A stretch of DNA of 64,000 bases from the NCBI GenBank assembly GCA_036023115.1, contig JAYKKT010000059.1, forward strand, positions 3,448,001 through 3,512,000, given 5' to 3'. The stretch comes from Brasenia schreberi. Taxonomy: Eukaryota > Streptophyta > Magnoliopsida > Nymphaeales > Cabombaceae. Shown here in pieces: positions 48,985 through 61,731 of the stretch (the first letter of the stretch is position 1; the number at the start of each line of letters is the position of its first letter). The notes beneath the pieces are model-generated. The model did not search any database. It worked only from the letters and a program-made list of their open reading frames with translations, and had not been told where the DNA came from. A program made the translations under genes and the position numbers.

Positions 48985-49972
48985 CATCACCCTCCGTTGA
49001 TGGCGTCAAGGAGGGGAGTCTGCTGGACGTTCCCACCGCCGGAAAACTAGGCATCGTCGCCGAATTTCAGCAAGCTACTTAATTTTGTTTGTCGAACGGG
49101 ACGAAACAATAGGAGAACTTGTTGCCGACGGAGGAACCCAACTGAGAAACGAGTGATAGGGGACCTCTCGCAAGGCCCACAAGCCCAGCAGTTCCAGTGA
49201 AAGTCCCTTGATTATCGTGTCCGCAGCCAAAGCCAACCGTCGGAATCTTGACCTTATCGCCGGAGCTCTAATCGAATGTGAGAGTTTCTGAAGCCATAAC
49301 TACCCGTGTAAAAGATTTATCACCGTAGGAATAATAATAATTGCATTGCCTGCTCGCATCACAAGATCTGCGGTCTTGGGGAAAATCGTTGCAGAAGTTG
49401 GAGTTGCACCCCAAACTCTGGTATGTGGACGATTTGTCGGAGTCGAAGAGAGGCGTCGGCTGCTGGAAGCAGTTTTCGCAAGGATCACATTGAGTCCAAA
49501 TGAGATCCCTTCCTGTATCCAGCGTGGCGATGAATTCGATCGGTGGAGTTCCGATGGCAAGCTTCATGTAGAAGCCGCCTCCTAAAGGCGCAACCTCCGA
49601 TTCAATACTGCCATTGGTTGACAATATTCTCCGTGAGAAGTATCGAAACCGAGAGAACGAACTGTGTGCTAACTCCCTAACATTCTTGGACCATACGGAA
49701 GTTGGGTTATAGGAAGGTGAACGGGGAGAACCTCGACAGAGAAGTTCCACTGTGAAACCTTTGTGATTGTTGGTGTTGCTGATAGTTCTAGAAGAAAGGA
49801 TGGTCCAGAAGAGGAGGAAGATGAAGAGAACGTTAAGGTATGAGGAGGAGGTCACGGTCGTGATGGATTTTGGCTGAGGAAATGCAGTGAACAAGTATAT
49901 ATAGGTGAACGATGGTTTAAGGAACGAAATCATTGTTAGTGTTTTGTCGACAGCCACTTCACTGGGGAGCAA
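48985..49972 (-). pseudogene. Second nepenthesin/CDR1-type aspartic protease, truncated
   Basis: A minus-strand tandem relative of the copy at 46.4 kb, in the same orientation. The open frame 49972-49268 (234 codons) starts with a 43-residue extension before a hydrophobic segment (YLNVLFIFLLFWTILSS, about residues 45-61), a plausible signal peptide if translation begins at Met14. The catalytic motif reads LDTGRDLIW (Asp152; Ser of DTGS replaced by Arg), and the Cys-rich insert is present. After a stop following SETLTFD, homology continues (KVKIPT-like, GFGCG, SLVSQLGSSVGNK) with stops to about 49045. It then jumps by deletion to a trace of the LTPS segment and ends near 48985. The second catalytic Asp domain is absent, so the copy is inactive. 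Confidence 0.9.
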
Positions 49973-50094
49973 TTCATGCCTTATATGGCGAAAACTGTAA
50001 TTTTGTTAGAGTGCCATAATGAGGCTTGATGAAGCTCACTTTTAGAACGAACCCATTTTAAGGTATATATATAAATATTATATATATATATAAT

Positions 50095-50300
50095 GAGATT
50101 ATTATAAATAAATTTAGATTAATAAATGATAAAATGAAACAAAATTATTTAAGATGATTTGAACACATGAAAATGTGATAAAAAGAAACTCCCATAAAAA
50201 GAGGAAGATCATAAGTATTGAAAGAAAATAATAGAAACTGAGTTTATGATGAGTTAATAGTTATCATGACACTGAATCTAGTTCTATGAAAATAAAAAAT
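50095..50300 (+). mobile_element. Old, AT-drifted RTE LINE 3' relic
   Basis: Segments gataaaatgaaacaaaatt, taagatgatttgaacacatg, agaggaagatcataagtattg and aaagaaaataatagaaactg follow the order of the LINE C-terminal coding region ([31 protein letters not shown]). Divergence is high and no tail is recognisable. Confidence 0.5.
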
Positions 50301-50439
50301 TCATATAATTGAAAAGCTTACTTGTTGTTGGCCGTGCTCTCTATGTATCCCAATTAGATTTAACGCTCCCTCTGTCTGGTTGTTGGCATTAATTATTCAT
50401 TAAGATTATCTCTTCTATATATAAAGTTTGTTACGGTAT

Positions 50440-50525
50440 TACAATGGGGAGGCCGAGGCATGGTATTCATGCCTCATCTTGTGAGTCGAGTCCCCTGCCT
50501 GGTGAGCTAACTCTATGAGTGTAAA
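50440..50525 (-). mobile_element. tRNA-derived SINE-like fragment
   Basis: Minus strand: A-box-like agttagctcaccaggcagg and B-box-like gggactcgactcac, then catgcctcggcctcccc at the 3' side. It resembles the head and 3' body of the elements at 35.3 and 44.7 kb. Confidence 0.5.
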
Positions 50526-50529
50526 AGCT

Positions 50530-52111
<1,582 letters not shown>

Positions 52112-52291
52112 ATTTATATTGATTATTTCTTCTTGTGACATTGAATAGCTTGATTTTTTCTTGCTACATGCCAAGGGATGAATAATGATGATCTGCACTG
52201 CCTCTCTTTCTCCTACCTTTTCGAATAACGAGTGGGTTGTTATTATTTAAACAAGTCCGTGTTGGTTTGCATTTTCTTTCTTTTTCTTTTG

Positions 52292-52345
52292 GTTACAGGG
52301 GAGGCCAAAGCTCAACGCACACACGGGTGCATGTTGCGTTTGCAT
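52292..52345 (-). mobile_element. SINE 3'-body fragment
   Basis: ggttacaggggaggccaaag followed by ctcaacgcacacacggg matches the 3' body of the SINE-like elements at 35.23 and 44.70 kb (read on +). No tRNA head is present. Confidence 0.4.
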
Positions 52346-52551
52346 TTGATGGTTTTCTGCTGTGAGCATTAATTAAAACACGAGCACCACGTTGGTTCTT
52401 GCCGGAAATTATAAAAGATGTGCGAGAAGTTGGCGTCGGGCAGTGTCCCTTGACCTCTAGCTGTGGACTGGTAGGACGAAGAAGAGCAGGTTGAATAACA
52501 CCTTGGACTGGTTGCCGGACCCTCCATCCATCAACTCTCAACCACCATAAC

Positions 52552-52564
52552 CCTTTATAATAGC
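52552..52564 (+). promoter_or_regulatory. TATA-like box of the Pro/Cys-rich microprotein gene
   Basis: ccctttataatag lies about 60 bases upstream of the ATG and is followed by a CT-rich stretch and a GA-rich leader (gagagagagag) directly before the start codon. Position and sequence fit a plant TATA box; no transcript start was measured. Confidence 0.5.
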
Positions 52565-52621
52565 CTCTTCAGGACTCTCTCTTCTCTTCCTCCACAAGAA
52601 AAGACCACAAGAGAGAGAGAG

Positions 52622-53391
52622 ATGGGTTGGCCGGGACCTGGTGGACCTCCCCCACCACCTGGACCGCCGGGTTGGGGTCCCGGTCCAAGAGGGCCGTGCG
52701 GCTTTTTGTCTTCTTGGTAAGAAAATTGCACACTCTCTGAGGTTGATCAGCCTTTAAGTCTTGATATCTTTCTTGTTCGATTTATGATTTTGGGAAACTG
52801 CCTTTAGTTGGATTAGAACTCTGCATAAAACTCCTCCGACGCTAGGACCCTCTTTCCCGTGGTAGGGTGTAGTTTGGCTCGGTTTGGCTTGTCTTAGCTT
52901 GTTAAAACGTATAAATAGAACATGAACATGGTGTGATTTAGCTCGTTTAGCTTGTGAAAGCTCCTTGAATGGCATTGTTAACCAAACCGCCAAGGCCTAT
53001 TAAAGTATTAAAAGACACTCGCAAACCTGTTCAAATAGAGGTTGTTCGACTACCGGCTAGCTTGGCTCCTTTGTACATAAACAAGTTGATCAAGGGTCGC
53101 TGCGGAGTTTGGTTGTGAGCACTCCGACGGCCCCATTTGGGTTCACCAATTTAGAACACAAATTCTAGTAGCATTTGCATTCTTCTTGCATCAAATGAGA
53201 AGCTTAAATCTGCCTTTTTATGTTTAGTGTTTGATTATGGAACAGTATGATCACCTTTACTCTAATCTGATTATAACTGATCATTCATGTATTGCAGCTT
53301 TTACTTCCTTTGCTGTTGCTGCTTGCTGCAAGAGTGCTGCGGCTTCTTGTTCGGACCTCCCAGACCGCCTGGGCCCCCTCGACCTTGGTGA
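52622..53391 (+). CDS. 62-residue Pro-rich/Cys-rich microprotein (CYSTM-like)
   Basis: Two exons, 52622-52716 and 53298-53391, with donor TTG|gtaaga and acceptor attgcag; the split codon TG|C makes a Cys. Residues 1-31 are Gly/Pro/Trp-rich (MGWPGPGGPPPPPGPPGWG). Residues 32-53 are hydrophobic and Cys-rich (FYFLCCCCLLQECCGFLF). The end repeats a proline motif (GPPRPPGPPRPW). A proline-rich head before a short Cys-rich hydrophobic stretch is the plan of plant CYSTM (cysteine-rich transmembrane module) stress proteins, which sit in membranes as dimers. The proline-rich tail after the module is unusual, so I call it CYSTM-like only. The start is supported by the TATA-like box and a single short leader, and the splice sites are canonical. 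Confidence 0.72.
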
Positions 53392-54024
53392 ATGAGCTAA
53401 CCTTGGACATGATCTGGCTCATCTTTACTTGTTTCTTTGCAATGGATGATCATGTATAAGTTTGAATTCCAATAGCAATAAAATGCATCATCATCTGCTT
53501 TATATCTTGTTCTGAAGCACTTGTTGGGAACCATAAAATTTCTGGATGGCCTTAAATCGAACAGGATCCAAATCCGAACATCATAGAACCAGCATGACAT
53601 ATTAATTAATTTGGATTCTGTCGAAATCGCTGTGTATCTAAGAGTCTGAATGATCATTTCCCTGAGCAAGATCGCGATTTTGGATTATATATTGTAATTT
53701 AATAATTTGGTTCTATACATGTGTATTTGTTGGTAGATGTATATGTATGCATGTATATAGCAGTATATATATGTATATGTATATGTATATGTATATATGT
53801 ATGTATTTGTGTGCGTGTTTGTAAGAAAAGAACCTGAGCAATAAGAACGGCAAGTTCCAGAACAAAGTAGCTATGCCACGAATTTGATTACCAAAAGTAC
53901 ATTGCAAAGGATAATTCATATTGTCAAAGCAGCAAGAAGTCGAGCTCTACACGGCCTGTCCAATTCGACAGAAACAAAGCATACAATTTGGACCATCAAG
54001 ATTCGACAACAATCAAGATGATCA

Positions 54025-54060
<36 letters not shown>

Positions 54061-55496
54061 CATACATATATATATATATATATGTCCAGCATGAACTTGG
54101 TCGGTGATACAGCCAAAAGTTATGTACACCACAAAATCAAAATCACATACACAAACAAGCCAGACAAGCAATTGACCTCGACAACCCGTCATTCTCCTTC
54201 ACCAGGTAGGTACTTGCATCGTTCGTACTTTTCTCAGGCCATGGAGCAAATTCCTGAAAAGGATAACACAATTAGCCACAACCGGAAGACGGCGTCAATG
54301 AAATCCTACAATAATGATCCGATTCTTTCTCTGCTAGTCGGGTGCCAAGGGTAACAATCATGCATCTCCAAAGGATTCAAAATAATATTCATTTCCTAAT
54401 GAATCGTATGAGGTAGCGTCTGAAGAAGTATCCTTTTCTATTCTGCATCGTTCTAAAAGATTTCGGTTTATTGTTGGGGACCAGAAGAAGTCGACACCAG
54501 AAAAGAATGGAGGAGAGCCTTTGAAAGGTCATTAATTTCATCCCTATCTATGCAAGAAATCAACAAGAAATATGGCAACATTTAGGATGTCGCTACGGAA
54601 AAAGACCGTCACAGAATTGACATCCATTTTACTGCATACGTGGGAACGCCTCGTACACGACTGAATGTATGCGCGCGTGAGCACTTGATTGATGATGAGA
54701 TTGACAGTAATAGATTCTATCTACCAAACACGCCGCCGTAAGAGTCAGCATGAACCACTGACTGCCAATACAGACAACCCTAACACTGCTCAAAACTGGG
54801 TTTTGTGGCCAACTCAAAGTAGATGCTCATCAGTCAGTTCTTGGTTTGCAGAGATACAACCGTCTACATCAAAATCATTATAATAAGGCAAAAGAAAATA
54901 GATAAACAATCATGAAATGTAACCGCAGAAGAAATGATGTAGAAACTAAGAAGAGACTGCAGAGTGCGTGCGTGCATAAGGATCTCTTGTCGTCGAACCA
55001 TATCATAGAGCGAACAAATTTAAGAGAGAGAGAGAGCATATGACGTTCAAACAAGTGCATGCGTAAATTCTAACTGAAGTTTAAAGACGCACATGCTTCA
55101 TCTTGTTTAAATGGTTCAGATAAAGTTTTTTGGCTCATAGGCAACTTGGAGTAGGGATGGTATCGAAGTCCTGTTGCACTGAAGACTATATTATTACTGC
55201 CTGATAAAAGACGAGATTCCATGTTACACCCATATGCATTGGACGTGCTTGTTCTTAATCAAGTTACCAAGCTATAATGGTGAAGAGCAATGCCTAAGCG
55301 TCCAATGCTTTGGTTACGGTCCTTGGAAATACATGGGCTCTACAACTCTTTTGGAATGAACAATTTCTCTGATATTATTATTTTTGAGCTATACTTGGCA
55401 AGCATCAGCATGAAATCAAAGAAAAGCTGTATTTCCTAACATTAAGGCCAACCATAAACAGGAAAAGAAACTAGAAATGCAATGAAAGCTTTACCT
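53392..55496. other. Intergenic region; possible 3' UTR exon of the Tubby-like gene
   Basis: It has TA/TGTATA repeats at 53760-53800 and 54025-54083. On the minus strand a strong acceptor (gttatccttttcag) lies at 54267-54254 and starts a piece read as EFAPWPEKSTNDASTYLV, ending in a stop at 54143. The Tubby-like stop codon at 55497 is followed at once by AAG|gtaaag, a possible donor. The piece may therefore be a 3' UTR exon joined to that donor, not coding sequence. Confidence 0.35.
54025..54083. repeat. (TA)n/(CATA)n microsatellite
   Basis: TA runs interrupted by tacata units, in the interval between the microprotein and the Tubby-like gene. Confidence 0.9.
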
Positions 55497-57352
55497 TCAC
55501 TCACAAGCAATTTTAGTACCGAAGCTGCTCAGGCATATTGCAAAAGCCTGAAAAGCAGAAAGAGGATATCTGTAGTCCATTGTGAAGGAGTCCTTTGCCA
55601 CTTTCCCAAACTGCAGTAGGACCTTATCGTGATCATAAGCCACTCGTATATTCTCAGGTGCTGCAACAAGCTGGAAGTTCTTCACAGAAGCAACAGTAAC
55701 ACGTCCATGAAAATTCAAACACCAGCACTGAAGCTGTTCATGCCATCTTGGTGCTTTATTTTTTTAATACCAGCATCCCATCTTTTGCACCATTTTGATT
55801 GGACAAAACTCCTGAGTGTGAATTTTTTGATGAAGTGGATTTAGATCGGGAGAAAGGGTAAGACGAAAATGAGTCGAGGCTATTAAGAAGGAATTCAGTC
55901 TGTTTTGGAGCAACTCCTCCAGGTTCGATTGCAGTTGCTGGAATGGCATCCATAACACAAAGCATTCTCCTTGGACCCCTGCTTTCGATGTTGAATGCGT
56001 AAAACATTAAGGCCCGCTAATAACTCTAAATCAGCATTGAAAGATACTGAAAAAGAAAAGAAACCCCCCAAAAAATCTCCCACATTTTTCAAAACATTCC
56101 ATGTTGTTCATATGAGAGAAAAAGGTAGGGGAATTTAGATAACACGACTATGAAAACTGTATTTACTTAGATGATTGTACACTAAATACAATTAGCATTG
56201 AGACTATAATACCTAAATAGCAACTGTACCCTGTAAGCATAAACTGATTGTAGATAATCATCTTATCATCTTTTAAGCATGACATGAAACAGAAAATGTA
56301 AATTTCTTTCTGCAAGTTGAGGAGGCAGTACCGGCAACATCAACAAACCAGAGCCGTTATATAGCTTTGTAGGAACCAATTATTATTTAATAATTGGAGA
56401 TTTTCCATTCTTATCAAACAACAAAAATCGAAATTAATGAACAATTGGATCATAACATGAAGGAATGAAATGCATGTTAACGACATAACTTGGGAAATTG
56501 GATCATACCTGGAGCCGAGGACATTCAGCTCATACGAAATATGGGCAACAGTGTAATTTCCTGCAGGAACTCCTGGAGAGACTTGCTTCAGGCCAACCAA
56601 GTTGGTTGAGCGGCTTTTTGTCATTACAGCACCAGGGTGAGGCAGTTGGACATCATACACAGTAAATTTTGTGCCAAAGAAGTTTGATCTACCAAAAGAA
56701 AATGAAGACATGAGATCAACCTCAAGAAGAATTTGCAGCTGTAACATGTATAGATGTGGTAGCAATACTTTTGACAGCACTCATCAAGCCAACAACAGAA
56801 TATAGTTGCTCTTATGACATGGAGTACTTCTGGAAGAAAGAGAGTGTCTTATCCAGCTAGCAGTCTCAAAAAGCTATGTGCTAAACACAAGCTGGTTGGA
56901 GAAAGAGGTACAGGATAAGCATAAGCTCTAGGTTCCTAAACAGTAAAAGCTTGTTTTCTTTTGATATCTCAAGGATGAAAACTAACTTCTAGAAATTGGA
57001 TGGAGAAAAGGGTCAAATTCCAAATAAGAATGTCTCTCCTTGTCCATGATATCAAAAGTATGTCCCAAATAAAGTACCAAGAAGTCATAATCAAACAGGA
57101 CATACATAAGCCAGGCCAATAATTCTTATAGGACTCTCAAAACAAGTAATAATACAAACACAAAAGAAGAATAGTATCGTTTTGACTTTTCTCCGTAGGA
57201 GATTGTGGTACCTAGGACACACCTTAATTTCCCTATGTAGGTGCCACTTCCCTTGGACATGTCACCAGCATCTAAAGAGATGATATACTCCATGCTAGTT
57301 GGTCGACGAACCCTCTGTGCTGCAAGAAGAAACTTCTCATTTTCTGCCAAGG
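55497..57352 (-). CDS. Tubby-like protein, C-terminal tubby domain (partial, frameshift)
   Basis: Three minus-strand exons: 57352-57223, 56688-56509, 55978-55497, with consistent phases and canonical introns. They encode most of the tubby domain: [69 protein letters not shown] and the terminal signature [15 protein letters not shown] then FGTKIACE. Plant Tubby-like proteins bind phosphoinositides through this domain and usually carry an N-terminal F-box. The first codon of exon 57352 is split (G|CC), so upstream exons exist but are not visible before the hAT insertion at 57745. They may lie beyond the window. In the last exon a run of seven A (T7 at 55759-55765) gives LVLKK* where the family reads [15 protein letters not shown]. 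With one A fewer the frame is restored through to the natural stop, so this is a one-base frameshift or a sequencing error. Confidence 0.9.
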
Positions 57353-57744
57353 CTGCAGCAAGGAAATTCAATTGTCATAGAACTATAAATGTTTTGTCAA
57401 GTGTCCACGGGGTTTTGAAGCTAACAAGTGCACCGATTTTTACACACTACGTATGTGATTGAACAATAATAGTGTGCCACATATCCCATGGCAACAAATA
57501 CTGGTGAAGCTTGAAAGAAACCAGAAACATTCTCATAGCTGTTTCATGTTCAAAAACCAATCACCAAGTTTACTCATAATATTATACTACTGGACACGTT
57601 TTAGTAAGCACCAAGAGCAAGTTTGCTGTTTTCCACATCCTCGCCTGGGCTCCAAGCAAACCTTAATGACAATAAACAAGTATCTTTTCAAAAGGATGAA
57701 GTCAAAGTACACTTAAATACCTACTATTAAATTAATAGTGGAGG
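57353..57744. other. Intron of the Tubby-like gene, no exon seen
   Basis: The sequence upstream of the first confirmed Tubby exon carries no F-box or further tubby-domain coding segment. Confidence 0.5.
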
Positions 57745-57920
57745 CAGTGTTATCCGTATCGTACGATACAGTGCGATACGTATCGTAGGCACCACGATAC
57801 GTATCGTAGGCACCACGATACGATACACCATAGTGTATCGTTTTTAAGTAATTATCGCACCGTATCGTGCGATACGGGCCGTATCGCATGATACGGTGTA
57901 TACACTATGGTGTATCGTAT
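57745..57920. repeat. hAT terminal inverted repeat and GTATCG/CGATAC subterminal array
   Basis: About fourteen GTATCG or CGATAC hexamers on both strands within ~170 bases, some in palindromic pairs (cgatacgtatcg), plus a tandem tcgtaggcaccacgatac unit. hAT transposases bind short subterminal repeats, so these are probable transposase-binding sites (inference). Confidence 0.85.
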
Positions 57921-58701
57921 CGTGGGCGGTGTATACGCCCAGTGACCCTTATAAAGGGTCCCTAGCCGAACCGAAACCCGCAATTTTCGCGGGTTTCCTC
58001 TCTCTCATCGAGTTCTCCAAGCCTCCTATCTGACGTTCTTCGCCTCCTTGGTGTTCAAAGCTCCAAAATCGTGCTATACGGTGTCCGTGCAAGCCTCCCT
58101 TCTCAGATTTAGGTATATTTCTAGTGTTTTTCTTCAATTTTTCCTTTGTTGTTTTTTTTGTTTATTTGTATTTTTCTTTTTTTTGAATGACAAAATATAA
58201 AGTTATTAAGTGTGTGGATATGATTTTTATTACATTCATGATTTGGGAAACACTCTATTTGAATGTTATTTGATGATTGGGGATTTAAGAAGTGCTTTTA
58301 TTTTCAGGGTTTTTATTAAATTAAAGTACTCAATTGAGATGGCAACTCCGCCCATGTAAGGGATCACCCTTGCATTGCCGGTCCCAAGCCCAGATAAAGG
58401 AGGAGGGTTGTGTTAGGCTTCCGACAACCAGCGTAAAACTTTGTCGGATTTTTACAACAAGGATTACAAAAATTATGAGCATTGCTTTAGGGCGTCCCCG
58501 CCTAGCGACGTGCTGCAGAGCCTGAATGCAGAAAGAAGTAAGCAAGGGCCACTACATTTTCGCCCGAATGTAGTGAATCAATTATAGAGAGGGTTCCCAC
58601 ATAATGGACGGGTGTGGGTAAAGAAGTTAGTCCCGCTATATTGCCGCCCGAATGTAGTGAAAAATTTTTAGAGAGAGTCTCCGCATTTTGATTATGGACG
58701 G

Positions 58702-61690
58702 ATGCGGGAGGTAAGGAAGCTAGTCCTAGATAATAAGATTCGTATTGGTTCTTGGAATATCGAAACATTATTGGGTAAGCTAATGGAGGTGGTAGATACT
58801 ATGATTCGGAGAAAGATTCATATTCTATGTTTACAAGAGACAAAATGGGTTAGAGAAAAAGCAAAGGAGATAGAGGATACAGGTTTTAAATTATGGTACT
58901 CAGGTAAAGAAAAGGCTCGAAACGGAGTTGGTATTATCATAAATAAAGATTTAAAGGAGAGTGTAGTAGACATACAACGATATAGAGACCGAATCATGAC
59001 GTTGAAATTAGTGTTAGGAGTAGAGGTTTTGAATATAGTTTGTGCTTACGCACCCCAAGTAGGACTAGAAGATAGTATAAAGACAGATTTTTGGGAAGAG
59101 TTAGATAAGGTGTTTTAAAAGATTCCATAAAGGGAGATGATTTGTTTAGGAGGAGATTTAAATGGACATGTCGGTAAAGAGGCATTAGGATATCAAGGGA
59201 TTCATGAAAACTTTGGTTTTGGGGATATAAACGAGGAAGGTAGGGAGATTTTAAATTTTGCTATGTCATTTGATCTCTTTATAGTCAATACAATCTTCAA
59301 AAAACAAGATGAACATTTAATTACTTATAAGAGTGGCTTATCACAAACACAAATTGATTATTTTATTTGTAGAAAAAAAGATAGAGCGTGTTGTAAAGAT
59401 TGTAAGGTAATTCCAAGAGAAAGCTTAACCACCCAACATTGACTTTTAGTTATGGATTTAGAAATAAAAAAATGAACAAAGAAGAAAAGAGTGCATTGAG
59501 CTATTCGGACTAAATGGTAGAACCTCAAAAGCGAGAAAGAAGATATATTTAAACAGAAAGTCCTTCAAGGAGATGTTTGGAATTATGTTGGCACACCCTG
59601 TGAAATGTGGAACAATATGGCTATACATATTAGGAAAGTGGCGAAAGATGTGTTAGGGGTATCTAAGGGAGGTGTACCGGCACAAAAAGAAGCTTGGTGG
59701 TGGAGTGAAGTAGTACAAAATAAAATCAAGGCAAAGAGGGCATGTTACAAATTACATTATGCTAAGAAAACTAGTGAAACTTTAGAAGCTTATAAGAAAG
59801 CAAAGAAGAAAGCGAAAAAGGCCGTTAGTGAAGCAAAAGCTAAGATTTGGGATGACTTATATAAAAAACTCAACACAAAAGAGGGTGAAAGAGATATTTT
59901 TAGGATAGCTAGGGCTAGATATAAGAAAACTAAAGATCTTAGTTATGTTAGATGCATAAAAGACGAGGATGAAAAAATTCTAGTGGCAAATGATGATATA
60001 AGAAATAGATGGAAAAACTATTTTTATAATCTTTTTAATGAAAATAAAGATGTTAGTATTAGTTTAGGAGATTTAGCCAAGTCAGAAAAGTATATAAACC
60101 ACAATTTCTACCAACGTATTCAAAAGAATGAAGTCAAAGAGGCTCTTAAACATATGAAGAGTGGTAAATCGGTAGGACCAGATAATATTCCTATAGAAGT
60201 TTGGAAAATACTAGGAGAAATAGGAATCACTTGGCTCACAAGACTATTTAATGAAATATGGAAAAACCAAAAGATGCCCGAGGAATGGAGAGCAAGTACA
60301 CTTATACCCATATATAAGAACAAGGGAGATATTCAAAATTGTGCGAATTATCGAGGTATGAGTCAGACTATGAAATTATGGGAAAGAATTATCGAATGTA
60401 GGTTAAGACAAGTATTAAGTACAACAGAGAACCAATTTGGATTTATGCCAGGCAGATTTACTATTGAAGCGATTCACCTTTTGAGACGTCTTATGGAACA
60501 TTTTAGAGCAAAAACGAAAGACCTTCACATGATATTTATTGATATAGAAAAAGCTTATGATAGGGTACCGAGGGAGGTTCTGTGGAGAACTTTGGAAAAA
60601 AGAGGTATCCCATTGACATATATTAATCTTATAAGAGACGTGTATGATGGTGCAAAAACATGTGTGAGGACTCATGAAGGAACGACAGACTTCTTTGAAG
60701 TTAATATTGGGTTACATCAAGGATCAACTTTAAGTCCATACTTATTTATAATGGTGATGGATGAGTTAACAAAACATATTAAGATGAAGTACCTTGGTGT
60801 ATGTTATTTGCAGATGACATTGTATTAGTGGAGGAGTCTAAGGAAAAGGTTAATAGAAAATTGGAACTATGGAGAGAAACATTAGAAAGCAAAGGCCTTC
60901 GACTTAGTAGAACAAAGACAGAATATATGGAATGTAAGTTTGATCATTTGGCTACTTCAGAGGACATAGAAATTAAAATTGGCACACATTGCATTCCCCA
61001 AAAGGAAAGTTTTAAATACCTAGGGTCAATTTTTAAAAGTGATGGAAGAATTGATGGAGATGTTACACATAGAATTAATGCTGGCACACGATAGAGATCT
61101 GTGGAAACAAAGAATCCATGTAGCCGACCCCGTCTAGTATGGGAAAAGGCTTAGTTGTTGTTGTTGTTGGTGGTGGTGGTGGTGGTTAAAATGGAGAGGA
61201 GCATCAGGTATTCTTTGTGATAAGAAGATACCATTAAAATTAAAAGGTAAATATTATAGAGCAGCAATTAGGCCTGCCATGTCTTATGGTTATGAGTGTT
61301 AGGCAGTTAATCATCAACATGTACAAAAGATGTCTGTGACAAAAATGAAGATGTTGAGATGGAATGTTGAGATGGATGAGTGGTCATACAAGAAAAGACC
61401 GTATACATAATGAGGTTATTAGAAACAAATTAGGAGTGGCACCAATAGAGGATAAAATGAGAGAACATCGTTTAAGATGGTTTGGACATATAGAAAGAAG
61501 ATCAAAAGAAGAACCTGTAAGAAGGTTAGAAAAACTAAATTTAGAAAGTATTAAAAGAGGTAGAGGACGACCACAAAAGTGTTGGAAAGAAACAATAAAG
61601 AATGATCTAGCTTATTGGGAGTTAACTGCTAACATGGCACACGATAGGGATCTGTGGAAACAAAGAATCCATGTAGCCGACCCCGTCTAG
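58702..61690 (+). pseudogene. RTE endonuclease-reverse transcriptase, inactivated
   Basis: The open frame starts [20 protein letters not shown] and contains LCLQETKW of the apurinic endonuclease. It stops at 59116-59118 where the sister copy continues. Further stops near 59441, 59473 and 59518 interrupt the endonuclease-RT linker. 59605-60828 is open over most of the RT ([37 protein letters not shown]). A one-base deletion near 60780 shifts the frame just before the active site, whose motif FADDIV is intact in the next frame (60801-61094). A 105-base insertion follows at 61085, and a Trp codon is a stop near 61300. The C-terminal RWFGHIERR / GRGRPQKCW segment is kept (61364-61690). Confidence 0.93.
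61085..61189 (+). mobile_element. LINE 3' terminus nested inside the LINE
   Basis: After agaattaatgctgg the element jumps to its own last ~75 bases (cacgatagagatctgtgg ... tatgggaaaaggcttag), then a TTG repeat and five to six GGT units. It then returns to the expected ttaaaatggagagg. The intact sister copy is continuous at this point (gctggttggttaaaatgg). Confidence 0.93.
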
Positions 61691-61731
61691 TATGGGAAAA
61701 GGCTTAGTTGTTGTTGTTGTACTCAATTAAG

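Larger units (their letters stand above)
58345..61718 (+). mobile_element. Full-length RTE-type LINE inserted at the hAT start codon
   Basis: It is flanked by 19-base target duplications at 58326-58344 and 61719-61737 with one mismatch. Both include atggca, the transposase start. The 5' leader of ~380 bases (cccatgtaagggatcaccc...) contains two related gcccgaatgtagtga motifs. The single ORF region and the hairpin plus TTG tail follow. It is the only complete-length copy in the window. Confidence 0.96.

Noticed and set aside
57740..57920. GTATCG array as a centromeric or telomeric satellite
   Set aside because: It is only ~170 bases, begins precisely at a hAT terminal repeat, and is mirrored at the opposite end of the other hAT copy.
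57949..58137. 62-codon minus-strand ORF in the hAT leader
   Set aside because: It lies in the non-coding first exon and intron of the hAT element on the other strand, without conservation in the second copy.
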